This document shows, one piece after another, positions 56,100 to 64,000 of a stretch of 64,000 nt of DNA. The position numbers and the translations under genes were made by a program. The stretch is taken from positions 1,116,001 through 1,180,000 of the forward strand of contig CALODV010000013.1 in assembly GCA_942492065.1 (NCBI GenBank). The letters run 5' to 3'. Within the stretch, counting starts at the first letter, position 1; each line of letters begins with the position of its first letter. This DNA comes from G963665815 sp942492065 (lineage in GTDB: Bacteria > Cloacimonadota > Cloacimonadia > Cloacimonadales > JAIOQZ01). Below the pieces are notes generated by a model. The model saw only the letters and a list, made by a program, of their open reading frames with translations, made no database searches and had not been told where the DNA came from.

Positions 56100-56775
56100 C
56101 AAGGATGGAAAGACAACCGTCCGGTTGTCTATTATGTGTTCCTTCGGAAACATCTACGTTTACTCTGGATGTATTTCTTCGAAAACATCTACGGGAAACA
56201 CTAAAGGGGATTTTATACAACGCTTTGCGTTGTTGTTGAAAGCCCTTGCGAATGGACTAAATTCCTTCGCAATGGTGGATTTGACTGTCTCATAGAGCTA
56301 TCTTTGGACTGTAATGACTGTGTCAATGCGAATTTTATTTTCTTCAAGATGAAGTAAGTGAACGACGTTGCACGTCGTTTTTTAGAAAGCCAAAATTACG
56401 AGTAAAATTGCATATGACTTCTAATCAATTATCCAAGTAGGATTTAAACATAAAAGTGGGTTGTGTTTGATTTAGTGTATTAGCGGTTTAACTCATTGAT
56501 ATGATTTTTTTTAGTGCCAAAAGTCATCTTATAACGCCAAATCTAGCACTCTTGCATTAAGACTGATTAAAAAATATATTGACTAATTAACAAAGGTCAA
56601 TTCTTATGGATCATGTTTTAAAAAAATCCGATTGAACAAAGGGTTGCTCAACCGGAGTAAAACAAATAATTTGTCTTCTAGCAATTACAAATTTTTTGAA
56701 TAAGCTCTGGGTGTCAAACTTATTTTGTCAGTGCAGCTCCTGTTTTTTTCGGAAATAATAATAAAGGAGCCTCAA
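56100..56775. repeat. Intergenic cluster of palindromic repeats (family A, inverted relative of 1.1-1.3 kb)
   Basis: 676 bp without a gene. AGACAACCG-TC-CGGTTGTCT (56111-56130) and two units with CATCTACG ends around GGATGTATTTCTTCG (56141-56195) are the reverse complement of the repeats at 1126-1325. Further hairpins: ACAACGC-TTT-GCGTTGT (56217-56233) and AACGACG-TTGCA-CGTCGTT (56361-56377), the latter followed by T6 and able to act as a terminator for the ABC-F gene. From 56400 to 56760 the sequence is AT-rich and featureless apart from an SD at its end. Confidence 0.75.
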
Positions 56776-56988
56776 ATGGCTAGAAAAAGAGTGAGTGTAA
56801 CTCACGAATCAAACTCAGGACGGAATGAAAAATTCCACGACAATTACAATGGTGACAATATGACAAGGTCACAGTTCGTAAGTAAAATTGAGAGGGGACA
56901 TTACCCAAAACATCACATTCGAGAAATTAACGGTGTGAAAACACCTGTATCAAACCCAGATAACTCAAAAAATAATAACTTAGACTAG
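56776..56988 (+). CDS. Small DUF3892-like protein
   Basis: 70 residues from the ATG at 56776, chosen for AAAGGAG eight bases upstream; the longer frame from 56725 has no SD. The sequence VTHESNSGRNEKFHD, MTRSQFVSKIERGHYP and the end NGVKTPVSNPDNSKNNNLD match a small widespread family (DUF3892-like) found in accessory DNA. Function unknown. It sits 11 nt before a small Cys-rich gene, probably one transcript. Confidence 0.7.
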   Translation: MARKRVSVTHESNSGRNEKFHDNYNGDNMTRSQFVSKIERGHYPKHHIREINGVKTPVSNPDNSKNNNLD

Positions 56989-56999
56989 TGGAGGTCTTT

Positions 57000-57206
57000 A
57001 TGCATCACTATTACGTAAACAAGATTGGACAAAGTAACGGCGAACATGAAGTACATAAAGACGGTTGTTCATTCATGCCAAAGGATGAGAACAAAAAATA
57101 CTTAGGTTACTTCAGCAACTGTGATGATGCGATTAAGAAAGCTAAAGAAGACTATACTGATGTAGATGGCTGTTATTACTGTTGTAATGCATGTCATACA
57201 CGCTAA
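57000..57206 (+). CDS. Small Cys-rich protein, 68 residues
   Basis: Start at ATG 57000 with GGAGG five bases upstream. Cysteines cluster at the end in DGCYYCCNACH, a possible metal site. The middle KKYLGYFSNCDDAIKKAKEDY has an alpha/beta look. I do not name a family. A decayed paralogue lies 1.2 kb downstream. A hairpin terminator follows directly. Confidence 0.65.
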   Translation: MHHYYVNKIGQSNGEHEVHKDGCSFMPKDENKKYLGYFSNCDDAIKKAKEDYTDVDGCYYCCNACHTR

Positions 57207-57213
57207 TGATTAT

Positions 57214-57244
57214 AAGACCGGTAGGTTCATTGCCTATCGGTCTT
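57214..57244 (+). terminator. Probable terminator after the small Cys-rich gene
   Basis: AAGACCGGTAGG (57214-57225) and CCTATCGGTCTT (57233-57244) form a near-perfect 12-bp stem with one G-U pair. The following T tract is weak. Confidence 0.65.
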
Positions 57245-57332
57245 ATTCAAAATTCTTACTACTAATTTATTGACATATGGTATATGGGAAATTAAACAAA
57301 TTCCTAAGCAATATGATAATTATGAGGTTTAA

Positions 57333-58229
57333 ATGAACAATATAAAAAAGTGTGCGTTATGCAAGCAGGAAAGGAAATTATGTAAAAGTCATATTATACC
57401 AAAATTCTATTTCGACTGGCTGAAGAAAACATCTGCGACTGGATATTTAAGATCTGCACATGAGCCAAACAAAAGACAACAAGATGGATTAAAAGAATAC
57501 TTACTATGTGCAGATTGTGAAAACATATTCAGTAAATTTGAGAAGTACTTTGCAGATACATTCTTCTACCCTTACTTGAATGACTATGTAGATGAAATTT
57601 TGATTGATAACGGAAGTTGTGAGCCAATCCAATATGATGAGAACTTGCGTAGGTTTGCATTATCTATCCAGTGGAGACATCTTAGTGTTTCAAGAGTAAA
57701 TACTCTTCAATTGTACCAGAAAAATACTACATTAATTGAAAATATCAAGGAAAATTGGAGAAAATACCTTCTAAATGTTAGTTCAATAGAACCACATGGT
57801 GAAACTTATATGATTTTACTCAGTAATCCTAAGAACATGAAAATTCTTGATGCTCCTTATCAAAACGGATATCTGCTTAGAACATGTGACTTAACATTGG
57901 GAGAAAATCCACAAAATGAGCTATTTGTATGCTCAAAATTCGGTCCTTTTATATTGTTGACCGGGCTGCAACCCCAGATTATACCTAATTTACTGAACAC
58001 GCGTATCAGAAAAAGTGGAAAGTTCCTAAGAAAATTCGAGTTATCAAATGACTACATAACAAAATTTATTTTCCAAGATCGCCCGAGACTATTAGCAGAA
58101 CTATATAAAATGTCTGATTCTCAGAATGAAAAAATTAGGAAAAGTGTATTTAGCAATCTTAAAAGAGCAAAGAACTCATTAACCTTTAAAATTCTTGAAT
58201 CTGATAGGTCCAAAATGACATCTGAATAA
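57333..58229 (+). CDS. HNH-like zinc-binding protein of unknown function
   Basis: 298 residues, GAGG before the ATG. N-terminal CALCKQERKLCKSHIIPKF and LLCADCENIFSKFE give a CxxC ... SHIIP ... CxxC layout, as in degenerate HNH-endonuclease-like proteins from accessory and defence loci. The catalytic set is uncertain: the His of SHIIP is there but a second metal-binding His is not obvious. The remaining ~220 residues are unrecognised. It lies in the small accessory patch between the ABC-F and mutase genes. Confidence 0.65.
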   Translation: MNNIKKCALCKQERKLCKSHIIPKFYFDWLKKTSATGYLRSAHEPNKRQQDGLKEYLLCADCENIFSKFEKYFADTFFYPYLNDYVDEILIDNGSCEPIQYDENLRRFALSIQWRHLSVSRVNTLQLYQKNTTLIENIKENWRKYLLNVSSIEPHGETYMILLSNPKNMKILDAPYQNGYLLRTCDLTLGENPQNELFVCSKFGPFILLTGLQPQIIPNLLNTRIRKSGKFLRKFELSNDYITKFIFQDRPRLLAELYKMSDSQNEKIRKSVFSNLKRAKNSLTFKILESDRSKMTSE

Positions 58230-58277
58230 TATCTAATTTCATTACAAATAATTTGACTTTTTTCAGTAATTTCGAAG

Positions 58278-58463
58278 GTGTTCAATAGAGAAAAGCGTCT
58301 GGTTTTCTCTACGCGGAAACCAGAACTGAAGAATCAGAAGTATCTTTGTCGCTTCAGCAACTGCTCAGATGCAGTCAAAGTAGCAAGAATGCTCTACAGA
58401 AATGTAAATGGCTGTTTGTATTCACTAAATAAAAATATGGTGCACTTCCTTTTATTTTGTTGA
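58278..58463 (+). pseudogene. Decayed paralogue of the small Cys-rich gene at 57000
   Basis: The segment coding for QKYLCRFSNCSDAVKVA and NVNGCLYS matches KKYLGYFSNCDDAIKKA and DVDGCYYC of the intact gene. The C-terminal cysteine cluster is replaced by unrelated sequence, the start is a GTG without an SD, and the N-terminus does not align. It is best read as a remnant of a duplication. Confidence 0.55.
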
Positions 58464-58523
58464 CATATAGTAACTTCCGATTTGTTTTAATGAATAAAAG
58501 CAAAATTTTAATAGGAGTTTTTT

Positions 58524-58973
58524 ATGGTAAGAAGTAAGCTAGATGATATTGTTAAACAAATTCATTCAGATAAGGATCTAGAAGTCAAGATGAGTGTGAG
58601 AGATCTTCTGAATATGTTCAATTTCAAAAGGCGCACAAAATTCAATGTTGCTCAAATCGACAGCTTTTTAACAGAGAATAAATTGGAGGTTACTTCAGAT
58701 TATACTGCTTGTTGGGTTGATGATGAGATTACTATAAGACATAAAAAACGCGCGAAGAGTAAAACAGCAAAAGATTTTGTTTATAGAATTAAAATACTGC
58801 CAGCTTCTAATAGCTTCCCTATATCAGTTAAACCTCAAGACACACTAAAGAAAGCCATAACAATTATGCAATTTCATAACTACTCACAACTTCCTGTAAT
58901 GAATGGAGAATCAGATGTTAAAGGAGTAATAACATGGGAATTGAGCCTACCCCATATTCTGTACCATGTCTAA
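58524..58973 (+). pseudogene. CBS-domain/HEPN-like protein, N-terminal fragment cut by the IS
   Basis: AGGAG precedes the ATG. Real coding sequence runs to 58941; the last ~10 codons to the stop at 58973 come from the IS end. Residues 1-80 form a basic DNA-binding-like domain (SVRDLLNMFNFKRRTKFN); from ~93 the first CBS repeat begins (TLKKAITIMQFHNYSQLPVM, then VKGVITWE). Joining it to 60179-60723 after removing the IS and one GAAT copy gives one continuous 320-residue frame, so the intact gene was broken by transposition. Confidence 0.85.
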
Positions 58974-59777
58974 GTTTAGTAAGTTCGAGTTATTCTGTTT
59001 GATTCCATTTTCATAAGTCAAGAGATATTCTTTGGGAGACATCATATTAAGAGAACTATGAGGTCTTTCGTTGTTATAACTTTCTCTCCATTCATTTATT
59101 ACATTTCTTGCATGATTTAGATTTAGAAATTCCGATTGATTAAGACATTCATTTCTGAACTTACCATTTAAACTTTCCACAAAAGCATTTTTCTGTGGTT
59201 CTCCCGGAGGGATGAAGCACAGTTTTACATTATGTTTTAGTGAAAATTCAGACATTGCTTTGGATCTGAATTCAGGTCCATTGTCACAGACTATATTTTC
59301 CGGTAAATTACGATATTCTTTCAAATTACTTAGTTCTCTATTTAATCTGGATCCTGTAATTGAAGTATCAACAATTTGAAGTACAAGTTCTCTTGAAAAA
59401 TCATCCATTATATTGAAAATCCTGAAAGGACGTCCCTTTACTGTTCTATCTCCTACAAAATCCATTGACCAACGTTGAGTTGGATACTCGGCAGGAGGTA
59501 ATGATTCTGATCTATACAAGCGTTTCTTGCGTGGTCGTTTAGGTATTTGCAGATTGTTCTGTCTGTAAATACGTTCTATACGCTTATGGTTTACATTGCC
59601 CAGTTCTCTTCTTAATAGAACTGTTAATCTGGGCAAACCATAAGCGACATGCTTCAGAGCAAGCTCCTTCAGTTTAGATAAAATTACTCTGTCAGATGTC
59701 TTATCTACAGGTTTATATCTGAACGAACTCCTATGAAAATTTGTTATACGGCAAGATCGTCTTTCACTCATTCCCAT
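58947..59777 (-). CDS. IS3-family transposase OrfB (copy 2)
   Basis: 276 residues, identical to the copy at 3233-4063: DDE catalytic residues in WSMDF, CDNGPEF and FVESLNG. Expected to be made as a frameshift fusion with OrfA. Confidence 0.95.
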   Translation of the reverse strand: MGMSERRSCRITNFHRSSFRYKPVDKTSDRVILSKLKELALKHVAYGLPRLTVLLRRELGNVNHKRIERIYRQNNLQIPKRPRKKRLYRSESLPPAEYPTQRWSMDFVGDRTVKGRPFRIFNIMDDFSRELVLQIVDTSITGSRLNRELSNLKEYRNLPENIVCDNGPEFRSKAMSEFSLKHNVKLCFIPPGEPQKNAFVESLNGKFRNECLNQSEFLNLNHARNVINEWRESYNNERPHSSLNMMSPKEYLLTYENGIKQNNSNLLNLDMVQNMG

Positions 59778-59818
59778 CTCTTTAAACTCCCTGACAACTT
59801 CTTTACGTTGACAGGGCT

Positions 59819-60082
59819 TTAGAAGTTTTTTGACAGTACTATCTTTAATGCATCGACTTCAAGATCACGTTCTGCTAAAAGACGCTTTAACCTTCTGTTC
59901 TCATCTTCAAGAGACTTTAACCTTTTGGCCTCAGTTACTTCCATTCCACCGTATTTGCTCTTCCACTTATAAAATGTCTGCTCGCAAATCTGGTGCTCTC
60001 GTATAAGATCTTTTACTTTTCTGCCAGCTTCATGCTCTTTGAGTACTCTTATTTTCTGTTCTTCTGTAAATCTTTTTCGCAT
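59819..60082 (-). CDS. IS3-family transposase OrfA (copy 2)
   Basis: 87 residues, identical to the copy at 2928-3191: helix-turn-helix plus coiled coil. The slippery A-AAA-AAC lies near its end (59825-59831, minus strand). Confidence 0.93.
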   Translation of the reverse strand: MRKRFTEEQKIRVLKEHEAGRKVKDLIREHQICEQTFYKWKSKYGGMEVTEAKRLKSLEDENRRLKRLLAERDLEVDALKIVLSKNF

Positions 60083-60178
60083 CCTTTACTCCTTTGCAAA
60101 TATTATAAATCATTGCTTTTATATGTCAAAGAATACTAAACTTCAGAATGGTTCAAGTTTAGGGGGAAAGGTCAGAAT

Positions 60179-60723
60179 CAATATGTAGTTCTTTATTTAA
60201 TGCTAAAGGAAGTGATTTAGTAAAAGATTTTATGAAAATGAAAACTCATATTATTGACTATGAAACTCCTCTACTTGAAGCAATTAATGATATCATTAAG
60301 CATGAGTTTGCATTAGTGAAGCAATTTAATAAGATTAAAGATATTATAACAATAGCTGATGTAAGTCAAGACTTTTATAAACTAAGTGAGCCATTTCTTC
60401 TTCTGGAGCAGATAGAAAATAATCTTAGAGTTTTATTGGATGGAAAATATCTATTAGAGGAAATAAAATCAAAATGCAAAGAAGAAGATCGAGATATAAG
60501 CTACATTGATGATCTTAGTTTTGGTGAATATATTAGATTGATAGAAAATGAGGGTAACTGGGAAAAACTTCAAATACCTATAGACAGAGTGTGCTTTATT
60601 AATAAATTGCATGAAGTAAGATTGATAAGAAATGATGTTATGCATTTTGATCCTGACGGCATTACACATGAACAGCACCAAATTCTAAAAAAAATGTCAG
60701 TATTCTTACAAAAATTTATATAG
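60179..60723 (+). pseudogene. CBS-domain/HEPN-like protein, C-terminal fragment
   Basis: Continues the frame of 58524-58941 across the IS. It completes the first CBS repeat, holds a second, degenerate CBS repeat (ETPLLEAINDIIKHEFALVKQ, then IKDIITIADVSQDF), and ends in an all-helical domain of ~120 residues. That domain contains RLIRNDVMHFDPDG: R-N-x3-H, the R-x4-6-H signature of HEPN ribonucleases. An internal ATG at 60232 could give a 163-residue protein, but no SD precedes it. Sensing by CBS and RNA cleavage by HEPN would be a plausible defence or stress design; inferred. Confidence 0.8.
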
Positions 60724-60732
60724 ATTTCTTAA

Positions 60733-60768
60733 CAAAAAAAAAGACCCGTCCTTTTCAGAGCAGGTCTT
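60733..60768 (-). terminator. Rho-independent terminator of the mutase operon
   Basis: On the minus strand AAGACC (60763-60768) pairs with GGTCTT (60741-60746) around a loop, with a long T run (A run at 60734-60743 on the plus strand). It lies 32 nt past the mutase stop; the A/T symmetry means it might also serve the plus-strand fragment. Confidence 0.75.
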
Positions 60769-60799
60769 TCAGATATATTGTACAGGTTATAAGATATTC

Positions 60800-62971
60800 T
60801 TAGTAACCAAGTCTTTTATTGAGTTCTGCCATCATAATCTTAGCAGCTTCAGGAAGCACCGTTCCCGGTCCGAAGATTGCGGCAGCACCGTGTTCGTAAA
60901 GGTAATCATAATCCTGTGCAGGGATAACACCACCGCAGATAACCATAATATCTTCACGTCCGAGTTTCTTCAGTTCATCCATAAGTTGTGGAAGAAGTGT
61001 TTTGTGTCCGGCAGCAAGCGAGCTCATACCGATTATATGAACATCATTTTCCACAGCCTGTTTTGCTGTTTCTTCCGGAGTCTGGAATAAAGGACCTATA
61101 TCCACGTCGAATCCCATATCAGCATAAGCTGTAGAAACAACTTTTGCACCACGGTCGTGTCCGTCCTGCCCCATCTTGGCAATCATGATTCTTGGACGAC
61201 GTCCTTCGTTTTCTTCAAACTCATCGGTAAGTCTTCTTACTTCGGTAATCTCGTCTTCTTTACCGTATTCACTACTGTAAACACCACTGATTGATCTGAT
61301 CACAGCTTTATGTCTCCCATAAGTTTTTTCCATTGCATCGGAGATTTCTCCCAGAGAAGCTCTTGCTCTGGTTGCAGCAACAGCAAGTTCAAGCAGATTG
61401 CCTTCACCTGTTTCAGCTGAGACTTCAATAGCTTTAAGAGCAGCCTGAACTTTTTCTTCGTCACGTTCTTCTCTGAGCTTGTTAAGACGCTCAATCTGAG
61501 AAATACGTACGGAAGTATTGTCAACTTCAAGAATCTCGATAGGATCTTCTTTATCAAGTCTGTATTTATTTGTTCCAACGATAGTTTCAGTCTTAGAATC
61601 GATATGTGCCTGACGTCTCGCAGCAGCTTCTTCGATACGCATTTTCGGAATACCTTTTTCGATAGCTTTTGTCATTCCGCCGTAAGATTCGATTTCCTCA
61701 ATATGTTCCCAGGCTCTCTTAATCAGTTGGTCTGTAAGAGCTTCAACATAATAAGAACCGCCCCATGGATCAACTACGCGGCAGATTCCGGTTTCATGCT
61801 GGAGATAAAGCTGAGTATTTCTGGCAATCCTTGCTGAGAAATCAGTAGGAAGTGCAATAGCCTCATCCAGAGAGTTTGTATGAAGTGACTGAGTATGACC
61901 GAGAGCCGCACTCATTGCTTCAATACATGTTCTGGTTACATTATTGAATGGGTCTTGTTCTGTAAGTGACCAGCCGGAAGTTTGAGAGTGAGTTCTGAGA
62001 GCCATTGATTTTGGATTCTTAGGGTTAAACTGTTTGATCAGCTTAGCCCAGATAATTCTGGCAGCTCTCATTTTCGCAACTTCCATGAAGTAGTTCATTC
62101 CCACAGCCCAGAAGAAAGAAAGTCTTGGAGCAAATGCATCAACATCAATACCGGCTTTGATACCGGTGCGAACGTATTCAAGACCGTCTGCGAGTGTATA
62201 TGCCATTTCAATATCAGCAGTTGCACCGGCTTCCTGCATGTGGTAACCGGAAATACTGATACTGTTGAACTTAGGCATATGGTTTGATGTATATTCGAAG
62301 ATGTCTGCAATAATCTTCATTGATGGTGTTGGTGGGTAGATATAAGTGTTTCTTACCATGTATTCTTTGAGAATATCATTCTGGATTGTACCGGTAAGCT
62401 GTTCGTGAGATACACCCTGTTCTTCTGCGGCAACAATATAGAATGCCATTATAGGAAGAACCGCACCGTTCATTGTCATGGAAACAGACATTTTATCAAG
62501 TGGGATGCCGTCGAACAATGTCTTCATATCAAGGATAGAATCAACTGCAACACCAGCTTTACCAACGTCACCGACAACTCTAGGGTGATCTGAATCATAA
62601 CCCCTGTGAGTTGCAAGGTCAAACGCTATGGAAAGACCTTTTTGTCCGGCAGCAAGATTTCTTTTGTAGAAAGCGTTACTTTCTTCTGCTGTTGAAAAGC
62701 CTGCATACTGACGTACAGTCCATGGACGCATTACATACATGGTTGCATAAGGTCCTCTGAAAAACGGTGGAATACCTGCAGTATAATCTTTGTTTTCCAG
62801 ATCTTTTGTACCTTCTTTAGTATAAAGAGATTCAACAGGGATCTGTTCGTTTGTATTCCAGAGAATTTCATCGAAATTCTTTTCTACTTCTTTGCGGTAA
62901 AGTTCTCTCCATTGTTCAGGAGATACACTTTTTTGCTTTTTAATCTTTATTTTTGAGAAATCGAGTTTCAT
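60800..62971 (-). CDS. mutB: Methylmalonyl-CoA mutase, large (catalytic) subunit
   Basis: 723 residues, full length. TIM-barrel substrate domain with PWTVRQYAGFSTAEESN and RTHSQTSGWSLTEQDPFNN, then a C-terminal cobalamin domain with the DGHDRG base-off histidine motif (AKMGQDGHDRGAKVV) and a GGVIPAQDY motif. It interconverts succinyl-CoA and (R)-methylmalonyl-CoA using adenosylcobalamin, in propionate formation or use. The start overlaps the small-subunit stop (TAATG) with GGAGG upstream, so the subunits are made together. Confidence 0.96.
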   Translation of the reverse strand: MKLDFSKIKIKKQKSVSPEQWRELYRKEVEKNFDEILWNTNEQIPVESLYTKEGTKDLENKDYTAGIPPFFRGPYATMYVMRPWTVRQYAGFSTAEESNAFYKRNLAAGQKGLSIAFDLATHRGYDSDHPRVVGDVGKAGVAVDSILDMKTLFDGIPLDKMSVSMTMNGAVLPIMAFYIVAAEEQGVSHEQLTGTIQNDILKEYMVRNTYIYPPTPSMKIIADIFEYTSNHMPKFNSISISGYHMQEAGATADIEMAYTLADGLEYVRTGIKAGIDVDAFAPRLSFFWAVGMNYFMEVAKMRAARIIWAKLIKQFNPKNPKSMALRTHSQTSGWSLTEQDPFNNVTRTCIEAMSAALGHTQSLHTNSLDEAIALPTDFSARIARNTQLYLQHETGICRVVDPWGGSYYVEALTDQLIKRAWEHIEEIESYGGMTKAIEKGIPKMRIEEAAARRQAHIDSKTETIVGTNKYRLDKEDPIEILEVDNTSVRISQIERLNKLREERDEEKVQAALKAIEVSAETGEGNLLELAVAATRARASLGEISDAMEKTYGRHKAVIRSISGVYSSEYGKEDEITEVRRLTDEFEENEGRRPRIMIAKMGQDGHDRGAKVVSTAYADMGFDVDIGPLFQTPEETAKQAVENDVHIIGMSSLAAGHKTLLPQLMDELKKLGREDIMVICGGVIPAQDYDYLYEHGAAAIFGPGTVLPEAAKIMMAELNKRLGY

Positions 62972-64000
62972 TATTGGATTCCTCCTTTTTTAGCGATATC
63001 AGTCAGAATTTGAAGTGCATTAGCCCTCATGTGAATGAATTCATCAATTCCGGCTTCTTTAAGCATTTCAATCTGATCTTTCGGGTAACCTGCCAGTACA
63101 AACTGAACACCTTCGACGTTAGCTTTTACTTCTTTAATGAAATCAGGAGCAAGTTCCGGATAAGTGTCATCTGTAGAGCAGAGAACCATTACTTTAGCAC
63201 CTGAATTGATTGCATGAAGAGCAACGTTTCCGGCACAACAGCATTCTTTTCCGTAAACAACGTTAAATCCGGCAACTTCAAAGAAACCTCTGGAGAAGTC
63301 GGCTCTTGCTTTGTGCTGTCTGAGCGGTCCGAAATTAGCAAGATAAACCATAGGAGCTTCTTCTTTTTCACTGATTTTGATTCTCAGTTGTTCGAAAGCT
63401 TCCGTAGCTCTTACTTTAGTGATTCCTGCAATTTTAACTTCCTCACCTGCCCATATAGCTTTGGATACCTCTTCAAGAGTAGCACCGTCAGCATAAGCTT
63501 TTGCAGTAGATTCGATAAGATCTGCATTATCTATTTTAATTTCCTTTCCTGAAAGTTTAATAGCTGCGACTCTCTCTTTTTTGAGATCTTCGTCTGTATC
63601 TGTGGAAAGGAGTTCTTCCGTAAGGTTTGGATACATGTTAGTTCCAACAAAAACATCTTTTCTGTGAGCAAGATTCTTTTGTTTGGCAGCCATTACTTCA
63701 GCTACTTTCTTTTGTGGAACTTCGTTTTCCAGAGCTTTGATGATTCCGCCCATTTCTTCAATCTCTGCAATCTTACCAAGTACCAGCTCAGAAAGCTGTT
63801 CTGTAAGATGTTCAACGAGATAAGAACCACCGGCAGGGTCAATCACATGATCAAGATGAGATTCTTCTTTAAGTACAATGTGTACGTTTCTGGAGATTCT
63901 TCTTGAGAATGTCTGAGCTGATCTGATTGTTGCATCAAACTCGGAAACCTGAAGAGAATCAACAGAGGATACAACACCGGAAAAAGCTTCGGTAGTAACA
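62971..64000 (-). CDS. mutA: Methylmalonyl-CoA mutase, small subunit (C-terminal part; gene runs off the window)
   Basis: The frame stays open to the end of the window, so about half of the protein is missing. Visible are the end of the TIM barrel (DHVIDPAGGSYLVEHLTEQL) and a cobalamin-like domain. That domain lacks DxHxxG (it reads ANFGPLRQHKARADFSRG), as expected for the non-catalytic MutA partner. A heterodimeric mutase is typical of Bacteroidota-like and propionate-forming bacteria. Confidence 0.93.
   Translation of the reverse strand, partial: VTTEAFSGVVSSVDSLQVSEFDATIRSAQTFSRRISRNVHIVLKEESHLDHVIDPAGGSYLVEHLTEQLSELVLGKIAEIEEMGGIIKALENEVPQKKVAEVMAAKQKNLAHRKDVFVGTNMYPNLTEELLSTDTDEDLKKERVAAIKLSGKEIKIDNADLIESTAKAYADGATLEEVSKAIWAGEEVKIAGITKVRATEAFEQLRIKISEKEEAPMVYLANFGPLRQHKARADFSRGFFEVAGFNVVYGKECCCAGNVALHAINSGAKVMVLCSTDDTYPELAPDFIKEVKANVEGVQFVLAGYPKDQIEMLKEAGIDEFIHMRANALQILTDIAKKGGIQ

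Larger units (their letters stand above)
58942..60174 (-). mobile_element. IS3-family insertion sequence, IS407 group, copy 2
   Basis: 1233 bp in inverted orientation, same ends and same encoded proteins as copy 1 at 2836-4068. Flanked by a perfect 4-bp target duplication GAAT (58938-58941 and 60175-60178). It splits a CBS-HEPN-like gene. Its -1 frameshift signal is at 59789-59831 and its promoter at 60102-60129. Confidence 0.95.

Noticed and set aside
56017..56295. ORFs on both strands across 56.0-56.3 kb
   Set aside because: They span the ABC-F 3' end and the palindromic repeats and have no coding features.

Overview
AT-rich bacterial DNA from an organism with an FCB-superphylum flavour (Bacteroidota/Cloacimonadota/Delongbacteria-like). 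The clues are a TodX/PorV-like outer-membrane barrel, many 6-bladed beta-propeller (GxGPGEF) lipoproteins, a secreted adhesin built from choice-of-anchor J and Calx-beta modules, and heterodimeric methylmalonyl-CoA mutase. The exact phylum is inference. No rRNA, tRNA or CRISPR array was recognised.

Layout. 1-4.1 kb: the end of an AAA/DUF4143 ATPase, a cluster of short palindromic repeats, a two-gene hypothetical operon, and an intact IS3-family (IS407-group) element. 4.1-25.2 kb is mostly housekeeping: queH-rnhC; an outer-membrane protein; a tight ferredoxin / geranylgeranyl-reductase / polyprenol-kinase / glycosyltransferase operon that suggests a dolichol-like lipid carrier; an M3 peptidase; xseA, dxs and mnmE; a PAS histidine kinase with a receiver protein; a cation/proton antiporter with an EIIA(Ntr)-like protein and a SixA-like phosphatase; and polA. 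25.4-31.7 kb: a 2094-residue secreted modular protein with dockerin-like repeats. 31.9-37.7 kb: a giant DUF4011-type helicase-nuclease of a kind associated with phage defence.

38-52.7 kb is the most distinctive region. A minus-strand operon starts with a 58-residue peptide that fits a RiPP precursor and has gone unannotated because of its size. It continues with a propeller lipoprotein, a radical SAM/SPASM maturase and four more propeller lipoproteins. A peptidase-less ABC exporter and an unknown protein are transcribed divergently. A sixth propeller gene lies beyond a poly-HAMP chemoreceptor. Together these look like a ribosomal-peptide modification and export system with an unusual load of surface propellers.

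52.7-60.7 kb: a flavoprotein, an ABC-F ATPase, then an accessory patch with a DUF3892-like protein, a small Cys-rich protein and its decayed paralogue, an HNH-like protein, and a CBS-HEPN-like gene cut in two by a second copy of the same IS. 60.8-64 kb: methylmalonyl-CoA mutase large subunit and the C-terminal part of the small subunit, which runs off the window.
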